A DNA stretch of 19,961 bases, from assembly GCA_002437405.1 (NCBI GenBank), contig DJPO01000099.1, positions 1 through 19,961 of the forward strand, written 5' to 3'. The translations under genes were made by a program, and so were the position numbers. Source of the stretch: Opitutia bacterium UBA6410 (GTDB taxonomy: Bacteria; Verrucomicrobiota; Verrucomicrobiia; Opitutales; Intestinicryptomonadaceae). Positions 9,080 to 17,050 of this stretch are shown here, in pieces. Under the pieces are notes generated by a model. That model was not told where the DNA came from. It was given only the letters and a program-made list of their open reading frames with translations, and searched no databases. How positions within the stretch are numbered: position 1 is the stretch's first letter; each line of letters starts with the position of its first letter.

Positions 9080-10495
9080 TTAGTCCAGCTTGTCGATGAT
9101 TTTTCCAGCCGTTTCGGCTTTCTCCGTTGCGAGGGAGATTGCCTCGTCGGCGGATTTCAACTGGCTGTCGAATTTCGCCTTGAAGATTTCGCGGCGCGAT
9201 TGCAGAACCTTGTTCGAGGTCTCAGCCATTTGCAGGCTCGACTGCATCGCCTGCGCCTGCGAGAACAGTTGGATTGCCTGCGCCGAGAAGTTTTGGGCGA
9301 CGGCAACGTCGGAGTCAATCGCATCACCCAAGCTTGCGGCTTCGTTTTTCGCCGCGTTCAAAAAGTTTGCAGCCTCCCTGATTTCAAACGATATGTCCGC
9401 GACCTTGTTGAGGTCGGCGAGGATTTCCGCGCGCACGTTTTTGGGCGCTTTTGAAGTTGCGTCCGCCTGTTCGGCGGCGGGAGCTGCGGCGAGGTTGGTT
9501 GCATAGCCGCTCTTGCTCTTTCTGACCATTGGCGCGTTTTCCCTTTTGAAAACGTTGCCCATTACGCTGCCGCCCCTGTCGGCTGTTATGTCGAGAGTAT
9601 CGAACTGCGCGAATTCGGTCGGCACGCCGTAGAGTCTCGAGAATATCGACATTCTGGGCAGCTGCGCGTTGGCGTCGATTTCGGGAAGTTTGTTGAGCAC
9701 GAAGTTCGCGAGTTTGCCGTACGCTACCATCAACGCCCCGCGCGACTTGTTGATTTTTTCGGAAGCCGCCGTAAGTGCTTTCAGCGACTGTGCGTATTCC
9801 GCCGAAAGTTTTTCGAGCGGTTTTTTGGCCTCGGCGATTCTCCCGCCGTTTTCGGCGTTGAGCTTTTCGAGCTTCGCGGCGTAGTCGTCGGCGAGCTTCA
9901 GGGCGGGGGCGATTCCCTCGATTTTCGGGGTCGCGACGGAGATGTTTACGAGCGTCGAAGTAAGTTCGCGCTCGGCGGCGTCGAGGGCGAATTGCGCGCT
10001 AAAGAATGCGGACTGGACGGATTCGAATTCGCGCTTGTCCTGATAGTTGTTCCCCGGGTTTTGAGCGACTTTTTCGCGCATTTGCGAAATCAGCGTTTCG
10101 GCGGATTTGATTTTTGCGCGCGCGAGCGGCAGGAATTTTTCGATTCCCTCGAGCGTCAATTTCGCGCTCTTGAAGCTTTCAACGTCCGCCGCGAATTTCG
10201 TCTTGAAGTCCGCAATGTTGCGCGCGAGCTCGGCTGACGAATTTTCGAGGTTCGCGAAGTTTTTCCCGATGTTCTGCATTTCGGTTCTCTTCTCCGCGAG
10301 CGCGTAGCATTCGCCCGAGTAGACGGAGCCCGCCGATTGCGCCAGATTGCGCGCCGCCGCGAATGCGTCGAACGCGCCCCTGATTGCCTCCCGCGCCTTT
10401 TGGGCTTGGTCGAGCGTGTTGTTGTCGGAGGCGAAGCACGCGGTGAAAGTGCACGCGGCTACCGCCGTTAATATCGATATTTTAGATGCCTTCAT
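9080..10495 (-). CDS. Exported alanine-rich coiled-coil protein, function unknown
   Basis: I do not recognise this 471-residue protein. It starts with a signal-peptide-like segment ending TFTAC at residues 16-20; Cys20 may be lipidated, although Phe at -3 makes the lipobox weak. The mature part is mostly long Ala/Glu/Lys/Leu-rich helices with heptad character (about 30-260 and 350-471). They are interrupted by a non-helical linker (about 280-345) rich in Gly, Ala, Pro and Ser. No catalytic motif is visible. It resembles periplasmic spacer or scaffold proteins by composition only. It lies 54 bp downstream of priA in the same orientation, with a small hairpin but no clear terminator between them, so co-transcription is possible. 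It ends before the shared terminator at 9032-9060. No Shine-Dalgarno sequence precedes the ATG. Confidence 0.85.
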   Translation of the reverse strand: MKASKISILTAVAACTFTACFASDNNTLDQAQKAREAIRGAFDAFAAARNLAQSAGSVYSGECYALAEKRTEMQNIGKNFANLENSSAELARNIADFKTKFAADVESFKSAKLTLEGIEKFLPLARAKIKSAETLISQMREKVAQNPGNNYQDKREFESVQSAFFSAQFALDAAERELTSTLVNISVATPKIEGIAPALKLADDYAAKLEKLNAENGGRIAEAKKPLEKLSAEYAQSLKALTAASEKINKSRGALMVAYGKLANFVLNKLPEIDANAQLPRMSIFSRLYGVPTEFAQFDTLDITADRGGSVMGNVFKRENAPMVRKSKSGYATNLAAAPAAEQADATSKAPKNVRAEILADLNKVADISFEIREAANFLNAAKNEAASLGDAIDSDVAVAQNFSAQAIQLFSQAQAMQSSLQMAETSNKVLQSRREIFKAKFDSQLKSADEAISLATEKAETAGKIIDKLD

Positions 10496-10517
10496 AAGTT
10501 CGGTTTTACGACTTTAG

Positions 10518-10534
10518 ACGCGCGGGGTGCGCGT
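10518..10534. other. Small GC hairpin between priA and the coiled-coil gene
   Basis: ACGCGC and GCGCGT form a 6-bp stem around the loop GGGGT. On the plus strand it is followed by TTTG, but the flanking genes run on the minus strand, where no T run follows. It is therefore at most a weak attenuating or mRNA-stabilising structure between the two genes. Confidence 0.4.
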
Positions 10535-10549
10535 TTTGTTTGAAAAATT

Positions 10550-12784
10550 TTACATCATCGACATCGGGTCGACGTCGAGCACGTCCTCGATGTCTTCGTC
10601 CATCGGGAATTGGCGGCGCAGGTCGGAAATTTCGGCGACGGCGGCGCGGACGTTCGGCGTAAAGTACCAGATGTGCCAGCGGTAGAAATCCTCCGACCTC
10701 TCGAGCGGAGCGGGGGCGGGGCCGCGTATCGTGCAGAAGCCGCCTATGCGCCGCTCGATTTGCTCCGCCCACTTTTCGGTGTAGAATTCGAGCTTCTCCT
10801 CGCTCCTCGAGCGGAAGATGTGGCGGATTAGGCGCGTCGCGGGCGGATACCCGTACTCGGTGCGGTTCTCGAGCTCCTCCTCCAAAAACGACTCCATATC
10901 GTCGCGCTTTGCGTACTGAATCGGCGCGGATTCGGGGGTCAGGGTCTGGACGATTACCTCGCCGTCGGCAGTGCCGCGCCCAGCGCGCCCCGCGACCTGC
11001 ACGATGAGCTGGTAGGTCTTTTCGGCGGCGCGGAAGTCGGGCATATGCAGGCTGATGTCCGCGTCGATAATCCCCACGAGCGTCACGCGCGGGAAGTCCA
11101 GCCCCTTGGCTATCATCTGCGTTCCTACGAGTATGTCGAGCTTGCCGCTGCGGAAGTCGCCGAGCACTTTGCGGTAGTTGTCGCGGCGTTTCATCGCGTC
11201 CCTGTCCATTCGCCCGATTCTGGCGGCGGGGAACATCGCGGAGATTGCCTCCTCGATTTTCTGCGTGCCCGTCCCGCGCCACTTCGCCTTGGGCGAGCCG
11301 CATTTGCGGCAGACGCGCGGGGCTTTGGCGGTGTAGCCGCACAGGTGGCATTTGATGATGTCCTCCCTTTTGTGCCACGTCATGCTAACCGAGCAATGCG
11401 GGCATTCCTCGACAGTCCCGCAGTCGGGGCATTCGAAGATTTTGGAGTATCCGCGCCTGTTGAGAAAAAGAATCGCCTGCTCGCCGTTTTCGAGCCGCTG
11501 GGCGAGTTTGTCCTTTAAAATGTTCGAGATTGCCGTGCCCGCCTTTTCGCGCTTCATATCGACGATGAAGACCGTCGGCATTTTCCGCCCGTCGATTCTG
11601 TTCGCGATTCTCGAAAGCCCGTATTTGCCCGTTTTGACGTTGTTGAGGGTCTCGAGCGCGGGAGTCGCCGAGCCGAGCAGGCAGGCGCAGTTGCAGAGTT
11701 TTGCGCGCAATACGGCGATGTCGCGCCCGTTGTAGCGCGGGGCTTTGTCCTGCTTGTAGGCGGTGTCGTGCTCTTCGTCGACTATTATCAGGCGCAGATT
11801 TTTAAGCGGCGCGAAAATGCAGCTGCGCGCCCCGACGACGACTTTCGCCTCTCCCCGCGCGAGCGCGCGCCACGCGTCGAGCCTCTGTCCGTCCGACAGC
11901 CCGCTGTGCCAGACGACCAGCCCGCAGTCGCCGAGCCTGCTTTTTAGCCGCCCGACCGTTTGGGGCGTGAGCGCGATTTCGGGCACGAGGAAGATGCACG
12001 TTCCCCCTTCGTCCAAAACTTTTTTCATCGCCCTCATATAGACTTCGGTCTTGCCCGAGCCCGTAACTCCGTAGAGCAGGCGCGTTTTGAATTCGCGCGA
12101 ATCGGCGTCCTCCAGAATTTCGTCGAGAGCCTTTTGCTGTTCGGCGTTGAGCGTCGGCGGCGTCGCGGCGATTAGCTCCGCCGACCCGATGTCGTCGTCG
12201 AACGCCGTGCGGCGCAGCTCGCGCTTTGTCTGGATTAAAACGCCCTTTTTTACGAGGGCGTCCACACACGCGGGCGTCGTCTGCGCGAGCCTTATGAGCG
12301 CGGATTTGAGAATCGCCTCGGGGTACGAGCGCATAAACTGCGCGAGCTTTTTCTGCTGCGGGGCGCGGTTGGTGAACTCGTCGATTTGCTCTTCGTCGAG
12401 GTCTTTTGCAAGCGCGATTTCCGAAACCTCCTGCGCGCTTTTGCCCGCCCGCACGACTGCCGGAATCATCGTCTCGAAAATTTGCCGAAGCCCGCACCCG
12501 TAGTATTCGCCCATCCATTTTGCGAGTTTTAGCAGGTCGGGCGTCAGCACGGGTTCGGGCTGGACGAGCGAACGCAGGGGGCGGAGTCTGAATTTGCTTT
12601 GGTCGATTTCGGAAATCGGGCGCGTTTCGAGAACGACTCCCTCCGCCGTGCCGCCCCTTAGCGGGACTGCGACGAGCGAGCCTTCCTCCACTGCGCCGAG
12701 CTTTTCGCCAACGGCGTATGTGAGCGGGCGTTCGATTCCGCTGAAAAGCAGGATTGTCGCCGCGCGTTTTTCCCCGCCGTCCAT
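10550..12784 (-). CDS. priA: Primosomal replication-restart helicase PriA
   Basis: PriA is a 3'-5' superfamily 2 DNA helicase that recognises stalled replication forks and reloads the replicative helicase. The 744 residues match the usual length. The N-terminal 3'BD-like domain (about 10-110) includes the PLRGGTAEGVV stretch. The helicase core has Walker A GVTGSGKT at 239-246 and the DEEH box at 336-339, followed by QDKAPRYNGRD and the GSATPALET motif. The family-specific zinc domain is complete with eight cysteines (452, 455, 461, 464, 479, 482, 492, 495). The C-terminal helicase half carries the QMIAKGLDFPRVTLVG and QVAGRAGRG motifs. The ATG at 12784 lies 5 bp after the stop of the preceding gene, so the two are almost surely translated from one message. 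GAGGACGAGG lies about 15-25 nt upstream, too far for a normal Shine-Dalgarno sequence. Confidence 0.97.
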   Translation of the reverse strand: MDGGEKRAATILLFSGIERPLTYAVGEKLGAVEEGSLVAVPLRGGTAEGVVLETRPISEIDQSKFRLRPLRSLVQPEPVLTPDLLKLAKWMGEYYGCGLRQIFETMIPAVVRAGKSAQEVSEIALAKDLDEEQIDEFTNRAPQQKKLAQFMRSYPEAILKSALIRLAQTTPACVDALVKKGVLIQTKRELRRTAFDDDIGSAELIAATPPTLNAEQQKALDEILEDADSREFKTRLLYGVTGSGKTEVYMRAMKKVLDEGGTCIFLVPEIALTPQTVGRLKSRLGDCGLVVWHSGLSDGQRLDAWRALARGEAKVVVGARSCIFAPLKNLRLIIVDEEHDTAYKQDKAPRYNGRDIAVLRAKLCNCACLLGSATPALETLNNVKTGKYGLSRIANRIDGRKMPTVFIVDMKREKAGTAISNILKDKLAQRLENGEQAILFLNRRGYSKIFECPDCGTVEECPHCSVSMTWHKREDIIKCHLCGYTAKAPRVCRKCGSPKAKWRGTGTQKIEEAISAMFPAARIGRMDRDAMKRRDNYRKVLGDFRSGKLDILVGTQMIAKGLDFPRVTLVGIIDADISLHMPDFRAAEKTYQLIVQVAGRAGRGTADGEVIVQTLTPESAPIQYAKRDDMESFLEEELENRTEYGYPPATRLIRHIFRSRSEEKLEFYTEKWAEQIERRIGGFCTIRGPAPAPLERSEDFYRWHIWYFTPNVRAAVAEISDLRRQFPMDEDIEDVLDVDPMSMM

Positions 12785-12789
12785 TTCGA

Positions 12790-14271
12790 CTATTGCGCCT
12801 CGTCCTCTTCGCTATTTTGCGATTCGTCTTCTTCGCTATTTTGCGCTGCGGCTTGGATTTGCGAAATCTTGCGGATAATATCCGCGTATGCCCGCAGGAC
12901 TTTTACGGGGACAAAGGTGTCGGATTTCACTTTGCCTTTTTCAAAATAGACAAACGTGTCGCAACTGTCGACGCTTCCGTTGTAGTCGACTTCGAATTGC
13001 GCGAAAATCGTTTTCAGCAGCTGCGAGTTGTTCAGCACCGCCACGGCGTCCGCGTTTGCCGACACGTATTTTTTGAGCGGGTAGTCCGCGGGCGGATTTT
13101 CGATTTTTTCAAACACCGCCTTGACCGATTCCGCCGTTTGCGCCGACACGAAGTAGTCGTTTTTCTTCGCCATAAACATCGGCGGGATTTCCATTCCGTT
13201 TTCGTCCGCGTCGATTGCGGAGGTTTCGTAGACTTCGATTCCGTCTATGATTTTCTTTTCCGCGCCGAATGTCGGGGCGTTTGCGCCGCCCGCGTTTTTG
13301 AGGGCTTCGGTTGTCGCCATTGTCGTGGCTTTGACGATTTTCTCGAGCGAAAGCGGTGTCTGCGCTATGCTTATTGTCTCCGTCATTCCGTTTTCCGCGA
13401 ATCTTATTGCCGTGGCGGAGGTTGTCGTGTATTCCGAAATCTCCTTGCACGCGTTTATCGCGGCTTGCGAGAATCCGATTCCCGAGAGCAGCCCGCCCGC
13501 GAATTTATCGTAGTATTTTGCCGCCGCTTTGCCGTTGAACGACGAAATCACCGTAAATGTGGCGTCCTGCGGGACAAACGCCGCCTCCTTCACGCGCTTT
13601 TTAAGGGGGATTTCCGCCAGCAGTTTTTCGATATCCGAACCTTTTTTCGCGACTGTTGCAGTTTTGATTTTCAGCGAATCGGGAGCATAGAAGAGCGAAA
13701 TGTTGATTGATTCGATTTGCGAAAGCGACTCCATCACCGCTTTGTAGGTTTCCCGCACGTTTTCGGGCACATTCGGCGGGAGTTTCTGGGCGTTCAGAAA
13801 GCCCGTGTCGCTTATTGTGAGCGAAATGTCCGCGCCCGTTTTCTCCTTTGCCGCGGCGATTGTCCCGTCCGCGTATTCCGTTATGTCGGCGGTCGGGCTT
13901 CCCGCGGTTTGGACTATAATCCAACCGTCTTTTTCGAGGTTGCGCATATGCGCCTGTTGGACGAACTTGTATGCCGCCGAGTTTTTCGCCGCCTTGACCG
14001 CCAAAAACGCCTGCGGGGCGTCGGGGTTTCCGAACAAAGCGAGGGCGAAGTTTTCGTTGCCGATTCCCTGAAAATCGGGGAAGCCGAACGGCGCGAGGGT
14101 CAGAGCCATTGTCATTTCTGTTTGCGGGTCGGGGTAGACTTTCCTGACGATATCCGACGCGTTTGCGAAGAACTCCTTGGGGCTTTTCATCGAGGCGCTA
14201 AGCCAAGGCTTTTCGGCTGCAAAAGCGGCGATTGCGGTGAACAGGGCAAGGACGACAAAACATTTTTTCAT
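12790..14271 (-). CDS. Exported protein of unknown function with acidic repeated tail
   Basis: I do not recognise this 493-residue protein with confidence. A signal peptide, MKKCFVVLALFTAIAAFAA, predicts export, with cleavage near Ala19. The mature part is a mix of short strands and helices with no catalytic motif; it contains repeated KKxxYFVSAQT- and FALALFGNP-like beta segments. The overall look is reminiscent of exported DUF3352-type proteins, but this is only an impression. The C-terminus is a duplicated acidic octapeptide (NSEEDESQ then NSEEDEAQ). The gene follows the exosortase by 59 bp and precedes priA by 5 bp, all on the minus strand. No sorting tail is present, so it is not an obvious exosortase substrate. 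A plausible promoter lies directly before its ATG. Confidence 0.85.
   Translation of the reverse strand: MKKCFVVLALFTAIAAFAAEKPWLSASMKSPKEFFANASDIVRKVYPDPQTEMTMALTLAPFGFPDFQGIGNENFALALFGNPDAPQAFLAVKAAKNSAAYKFVQQAHMRNLEKDGWIIVQTAGSPTADITEYADGTIAAAKEKTGADISLTISDTGFLNAQKLPPNVPENVRETYKAVMESLSQIESINISLFYAPDSLKIKTATVAKKGSDIEKLLAEIPLKKRVKEAAFVPQDATFTVISSFNGKAAAKYYDKFAGGLLSGIGFSQAAINACKEISEYTTTSATAIRFAENGMTETISIAQTPLSLEKIVKATTMATTEALKNAGGANAPTFGAEKKIIDGIEVYETSAIDADENGMEIPPMFMAKKNDYFVSAQTAESVKAVFEKIENPPADYPLKKYVSANADAVAVLNNSQLLKTIFAQFEVDYNGSVDSCDTFVYFEKGKVKSDTFVPVKVLRAYADIIRKISQIQAAAQNSEEDESQNSEEDEAQ
12793..12840 (-). repeat. 24-bp tandem duplication encoding the acidic C-terminal tail
   Basis: Two adjacent 24-bp units (12793-12816 and 12817-12840) encode NSEEDEAQ and NSEEDESQ, residues 478-493 of the exported protein. 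They differ at only a few positions, which suggests a recent in-frame duplication immediately before the stop codon. Confidence 0.85.
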
Positions 14272-14277
14272 AAAAAA

Positions 14278-14307
14278 AGCATACTCTTTTTTGGTTTAAG
14301 AAATCAA
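14278..14307 (-). promoter_or_regulatory. Possible promoter of the exported-protein/priA unit
   Basis: On the minus strand TTGATT (14307-14302) and TATGCT (14283-14278) are 18 bp apart. The second box ends 6 bp before the ATG at 14271, so transcription would begin at about the start codon. No Shine-Dalgarno sequence is present. If real, the gene would be transcribed independently of the upstream exosortase gene. Consensus match is moderate. Confidence 0.33.
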
Positions 14308-14330
14308 GCCAATAGACGGCAAATTTTAAC

Positions 14331-15200
14331 CTACGGATTTCTGCGCGACAGACGGATTACCGCCAACATCGCCACCGCAAAATAAAAATACCCAAACGCC
14401 TCGTGCCAGTAAAAATATCCTTTTTCGCCAGCCAACGGTGCTACCGCTATTATCGAAACTATCCTCAGCGAGTTCAATATATACCCTATCAGTCCCGACC
14501 CTATTACTATCGCCCCCTTTTTCAGAATCGAGCGATTGCCGCCGAAGAACGTCAGAATCGCCGACAACACTATGCACGACGAAATTATCCCGAACCCGTT
14601 GCACTCCGTCGCAACCAAATACGACGCCCCGCCGACGTTCATCGCAATCTGCGGGTCGCTGCCTTTCATCATATACAGTCCCACCGTGTCGTTGAAAAGC
14701 GAGAGCACCAACGCCGACAATTTGCCAGCCAGCATGCGCAGCGGAAGGTCGAAAATCCGCACCGCAATCGACAGCAGCGTGAATATGAAAAACGCCCCGC
14801 CGAACGCGTAGACGTATCTTTTGCGGTCGAAACACGCCAGCCCCGCCGATACTATGAATGCCGACACTCCGAAAAACGTCAGCAACAGCGTCGGGATTAT
14901 TCCGAACCCGTCGCCCAGTATCTGCGCTCCGAAAAACGCCGCGTACGCCGCGCACAGGGCGGTAAGGCTGTCGGCGGAAAAATGCGGGCGGTGCGGGCGG
15001 ATTTCGTGCGACATCGCGATTACGATTCCCGCGACGACCAATATTATAAAAGAGTCGCGCAACTGCTGGCTGTCGACAACCGCCGCCCCGAGCCAATAGA
15101 ATACGGGCGACATCGCCGCCGCCGCGCATACCCACGCGACATATTCGAGCCACGCGGCGCGGCGTGCGTTAGTATCGGGTTTGTTTTCGTTCTCGTCCAT
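14331..15200 (-). CDS. Exosortase-family membrane protein-sorting enzyme
   Basis: Exosortases are multi-pass inner-membrane cysteine enzymes that recognise C-terminal sorting tails (PEP-CTERM and relatives) on exported proteins and are thought to cleave and transfer them. This 289-residue protein has about eight hydrophobic helices. The family triad is visible in order: Cys200 in YLVATECNGFG, Arg246 in YILNSLRIVSI and His266 in YFYWHEAFGYF. The upstream LPLRMLAGKLSALVLSLF segment at 152-169 is also typical. The common ACSG form of the cysteine motif is here ECNG, so it belongs to a less common subtype that I cannot name. The start at 15200 (MDENENK) is preferred; an in-frame extension to 15440 lacks membrane-protein character and overlaps the panD start. 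No PEP-CTERM substrate is encoded in the window. It is followed by the exported-protein gene after 59 bp. Confidence 0.88.
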   Translation of the reverse strand: MDENENKPDTNARRAAWLEYVAWVCAAAAMSPVFYWLGAAVVDSQQLRDSFIILVVAGIVIAMSHEIRPHRPHFSADSLTALCAAYAAFFGAQILGDGFGIIPTLLLTFFGVSAFIVSAGLACFDRKRYVYAFGGAFFIFTLLSIAVRIFDLPLRMLAGKLSALVLSLFNDTVGLYMMKGSDPQIAMNVGGASYLVATECNGFGIISSCIVLSAILTFFGGNRSILKKGAIVIGSGLIGYILNSLRIVSIIAVAPLAGEKGYFYWHEAFGYFYFAVAMLAVIRLSRRNP

Positions 15201-15366
15201 AACATATATTGATAAAATTAATGCGGCAAATCTATGCAAACAAAAAAATATGCGCATCTTGCGGACGGCACGGGAGGGATTGGAAAACCTGCTGAAACAG
15301 CGCGATTGCGGCGGGGGCGTCGCGCGGTCGGTTTGTTCGGGGGCGGGGTGTCGGGCAAATAAAGTG

Positions 15367-15394
15367 TTGACCTTTGCAAATTCCAGATTATTTG
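15367..15394 (+). promoter_or_regulatory. Probable panD promoter in the divergent intergenic region
   Basis: TTGACC at 15367-15372 and TATTTG at 15389-15394 are 16 bp apart, giving a predicted start near 15401 and a leader of about 28 nt. The remainder of the 228-bp gap (15201-15428) between the divergent exosortase and panD genes shows no gene or strong hairpin. The Bacteroidota-type -7 box (TA, two bases, TTTG) is not matched. Confidence 0.42.
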
Positions 15395-15428
15395 TGGCGG
15401 CTTTACAAAAAACGAAAAAGGCGATAAA

Positions 15429-15797
15429 ATGCTGATTCAAATTTTAAAATCCAAACTCCTGCGCGCCGAAGCAACCGACGCCCGCGTCGATTACGAAGGG
15501 TCGCTTGCAATCGACCAAGACCTCATGGACAAAGTCGGAATGCTCGCCTATGAGAAAATCCTCGTGGGCAACATCGCAAACGGCAAGCGGTTCGAAACGT
15601 ACGCGATTCCCGCCGAACGCGGAAGCTGCACGATTTCCCTGCGCGGGGCGGCGGCGCACTTGGGCAAACCAGGCGACCTGCTCGTGATTATGTCGTTCGC
15701 GCTCGCGGACGAAAACGAGGCGAAAAACGCCAAACCCAAGACAATCACGCTCGCCGAACGCAACACGAAAATCATAAAGAGCCTGAACGTAGACTAA
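15429..15797 (+). CDS. panD: Aspartate 1-decarboxylase proenzyme
   Basis: PanD converts L-aspartate to beta-alanine, the precursor that joins pantoate in pantothenate and then CoA synthesis; it is a cytoplasmic tetramer. The 122-residue length is standard. The self-cleavage site is intact: Gly24-Ser25 in DYEGSLAIDQD, where Ser25 becomes the pyruvoyl cofactor. Arg54 and Tyr58 in NGKRFETYAI, and the AERGS and GAAAH segments at about 63-76, are the known active-site and core elements. AAGG lies a few bases before the ATG, one of the few weak Shine-Dalgarno-like sequences in this window. The gene appears monocistronic, with its own promoter and terminator. No other pantothenate genes are nearby. 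Confidence 0.96.
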   Translation: MLIQILKSKLLRAEATDARVDYEGSLAIDQDLMDKVGMLAYEKILVGNIANGKRFETYAIPAERGSCTISLRGAAAHLGKPGDLLVIMSFALADENEAKNAKPKTITLAERNTKIIKSLNVD

Positions 15798-15804
15798 CCC
15801 CGAC

Positions 15805-15835
15805 GTTCCGCGCGCCGCAAGCCGCGGAACTTTTG
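15805..15835 (+). terminator. Intrinsic terminator of panD
   Basis: GTTCCGCG (15805-15812) pairs perfectly with CGCGGAAC (15823-15830) around a 10-nt loop. TTTT and, after GAA, a second T run follow. It begins 8 bp after the panD stop codon and overlaps the leader of the next gene. Confidence 0.65.
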
Positions 15836-15877
15836 AATTTTTACTCGCAACAAAAAACTTCACCAACAAAAAAACAT

Positions 15878-16957
15878 ATGTCATACAAACTGTTCATTCC
15901 CGGCCCCGTAGAGGTCTCCGAAAAAACGTACAAGGCAATGGCCACTCCCATTATGGGACACAGAAGCAAGGACTTCGTGAAGCTCGTGGACAACATCATG
16001 CCGCGTCTCCAACAGTTGTTCTATACGAACGACCCCGTATTCCTCAGCACAAGCTCGTCTTGGGGCGTGATGGAAGGCGCAGTCCGCAACGTCGTCAAGA
16101 AGGGCGTTCTCAACTGCTGCAACGGCGCGTTCTCCGACAAGTGGTATGACGTTTCGAAGCGCTGCGGCAAAAACGCGGGCGAACTCAAGTTCGACTGGGG
16201 CAAACCCGTATGCCCCGAAGCCCTCGAAAAGGAACTCTCCACGGGCAAATACGACGCCGTAACCATTATCCACAACGAAACCTCGACGGGCACGATGAGC
16301 GACATCAAGGCTCTCAGCGAAGTCCTTAAAAAATTCCCCGACGTAGTTTCGATTGTCGACACGGTCAGCTCCTTCTCGGCAATGCCGATTAAAAAGGACG
16401 AATTGGGAATCGACGTAATGGTCACGGGCTGCCAAAAGGCTCTCGCAATTCCCCCGGGACTCTCCTTCTGCTCCGTTTCCGAAAAGGCGATGAAGCGCGC
16501 CGCCGAAGTCGAGGGCAGGGGATACTATTTCGACTTCCTCGAATTCAAGAAATTCTTCGACAAGTCGCAGACGCCCTCGACCCCGATTATCTCGATGATT
16601 TTCGCGCTCCAGAGCAAGCTCGACGACATCTTCGCCGAAGGTCTCGAACACCGCTACGCGCGCCACTTGGAAAACAACAAGATTGTCCGCGACTGGGGCA
16701 AGGGCTACGGCTTCGAACTTTTCCCCGAGGAAAAATTCGGCTCGATTACCCTCAACTGCTTCAAGAACACCAGAAACGTCGACATCGTCGCCGTCAACGA
16801 AGAGCTGAAAAAGCGCTACAATATGATGTTCAACTGCGGCTACGGTAAAATCAAGGGCACGACGTTCCGCATCTCCAACATGGGCGACGAAACGCCCGAA
16901 ACAATGCGCGAACTGCTCCGCAACCTCGACACGATTCTCCCCGAATTCCTCAAATAG
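15878..16957 (+). CDS. Class V PLP-dependent aminotransferase (serine/alanine-glyoxylate or phosphoserine type)
   Basis: This cytoplasmic fold-type I aminotransferase has 359 residues. The N-terminal YKLFIPGPVEVSEK and the MGHRSKDF segment are typical of the alanine-glyoxylate/serine-pyruvate aminotransferase branch. Lys187 in VTGCQKALAIPPG is the expected Schiff-base lysine, and the Asp in IVDTVSSF (about residue 162) should contact the PLP ring nitrogen. The C-terminal FRISNMGD segment holds the carboxylate-binding arginine. ATG at 15878 is chosen over TTG at 15833 because the protein then begins like its family, and the extra residues overlap the panD terminator region. Archaeal relatives of this class act as broad aspartate or phosphoserine aminotransferases, so a role in serine synthesis is possible, but the substrate cannot be decided from sequence. 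No serine-pathway gene is adjacent. Confidence 0.9.
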   Translation: MSYKLFIPGPVEVSEKTYKAMATPIMGHRSKDFVKLVDNIMPRLQQLFYTNDPVFLSTSSSWGVMEGAVRNVVKKGVLNCCNGAFSDKWYDVSKRCGKNAGELKFDWGKPVCPEALEKELSTGKYDAVTIIHNETSTGTMSDIKALSEVLKKFPDVVSIVDTVSSFSAMPIKKDELGIDVMVTGCQKALAIPPGLSFCSVSEKAMKRAAEVEGRGYYFDFLEFKKFFDKSQTPSTPIISMIFALQSKLDDIFAEGLEHRYARHLENNKIVRDWGKGYGFELFPEEKFGSITLNCFKNTRNVDIVAVNEELKKRYNMMFNCGYGKIKGTTFRISNMGDETPETMRELLRNLDTILPEFLK

Positions 16958-16979
16958 GGGGCGGGATTTTGTCCCAAAC

Positions 16980-17012
16980 GATTGCGTGCGCGATGGCTTC
17001 GCGCACGCAATC
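16980..17012. other. Perfect 14-bp inverted repeat between the aminotransferase and topB
   Basis: GATTGCGTGCGCGA (16980-16993) pairs without mismatch with the complementary arm at 16999-17012, around the loop TGGCT. No T run follows on the plus strand, so it is not a canonical intrinsic terminator. It lies 22 bp after the aminotransferase stop and 38 bp before the topB ATG. It could stabilise the upstream mRNA end, act as a poor terminator or be a protein-binding palindrome. Confidence 0.75.
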
Positions 17013-17050
17013 TTCGCAATGAAAAATTCGCAAATTTTTACCAATCGGAT

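Noticed and set aside
15367..15400. Bacteroidota-type promoter (TTTG and TA-two bases-TTTG boxes) before panD
   Set aside because: A TTTG is present but the second box lacks the required spacing; the sigma70-like TTGACC and TATTTG pair fits better.
15249..15435. Small plus-strand frame (MRILRTAREG...) in the divergent intergenic region
   Set aside because: No ribosome site, no recognisable family, covers the panD promoter and overlaps the panD start.
15201..15440. N-terminal extension of the exosortase up to 15440
   Set aside because: The extra 80 residues are unlike the family and would overlap the panD promoter and start codon; MDENENK at 15200 gives a normal-length protein.
16982..17050. 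Upstream start for topB at 16982
   Set aside because: The extra 23 residues are encoded by the perfect hairpin and match nothing; TopB proteins begin at the lysine-rich MKKLIIAEKPS.
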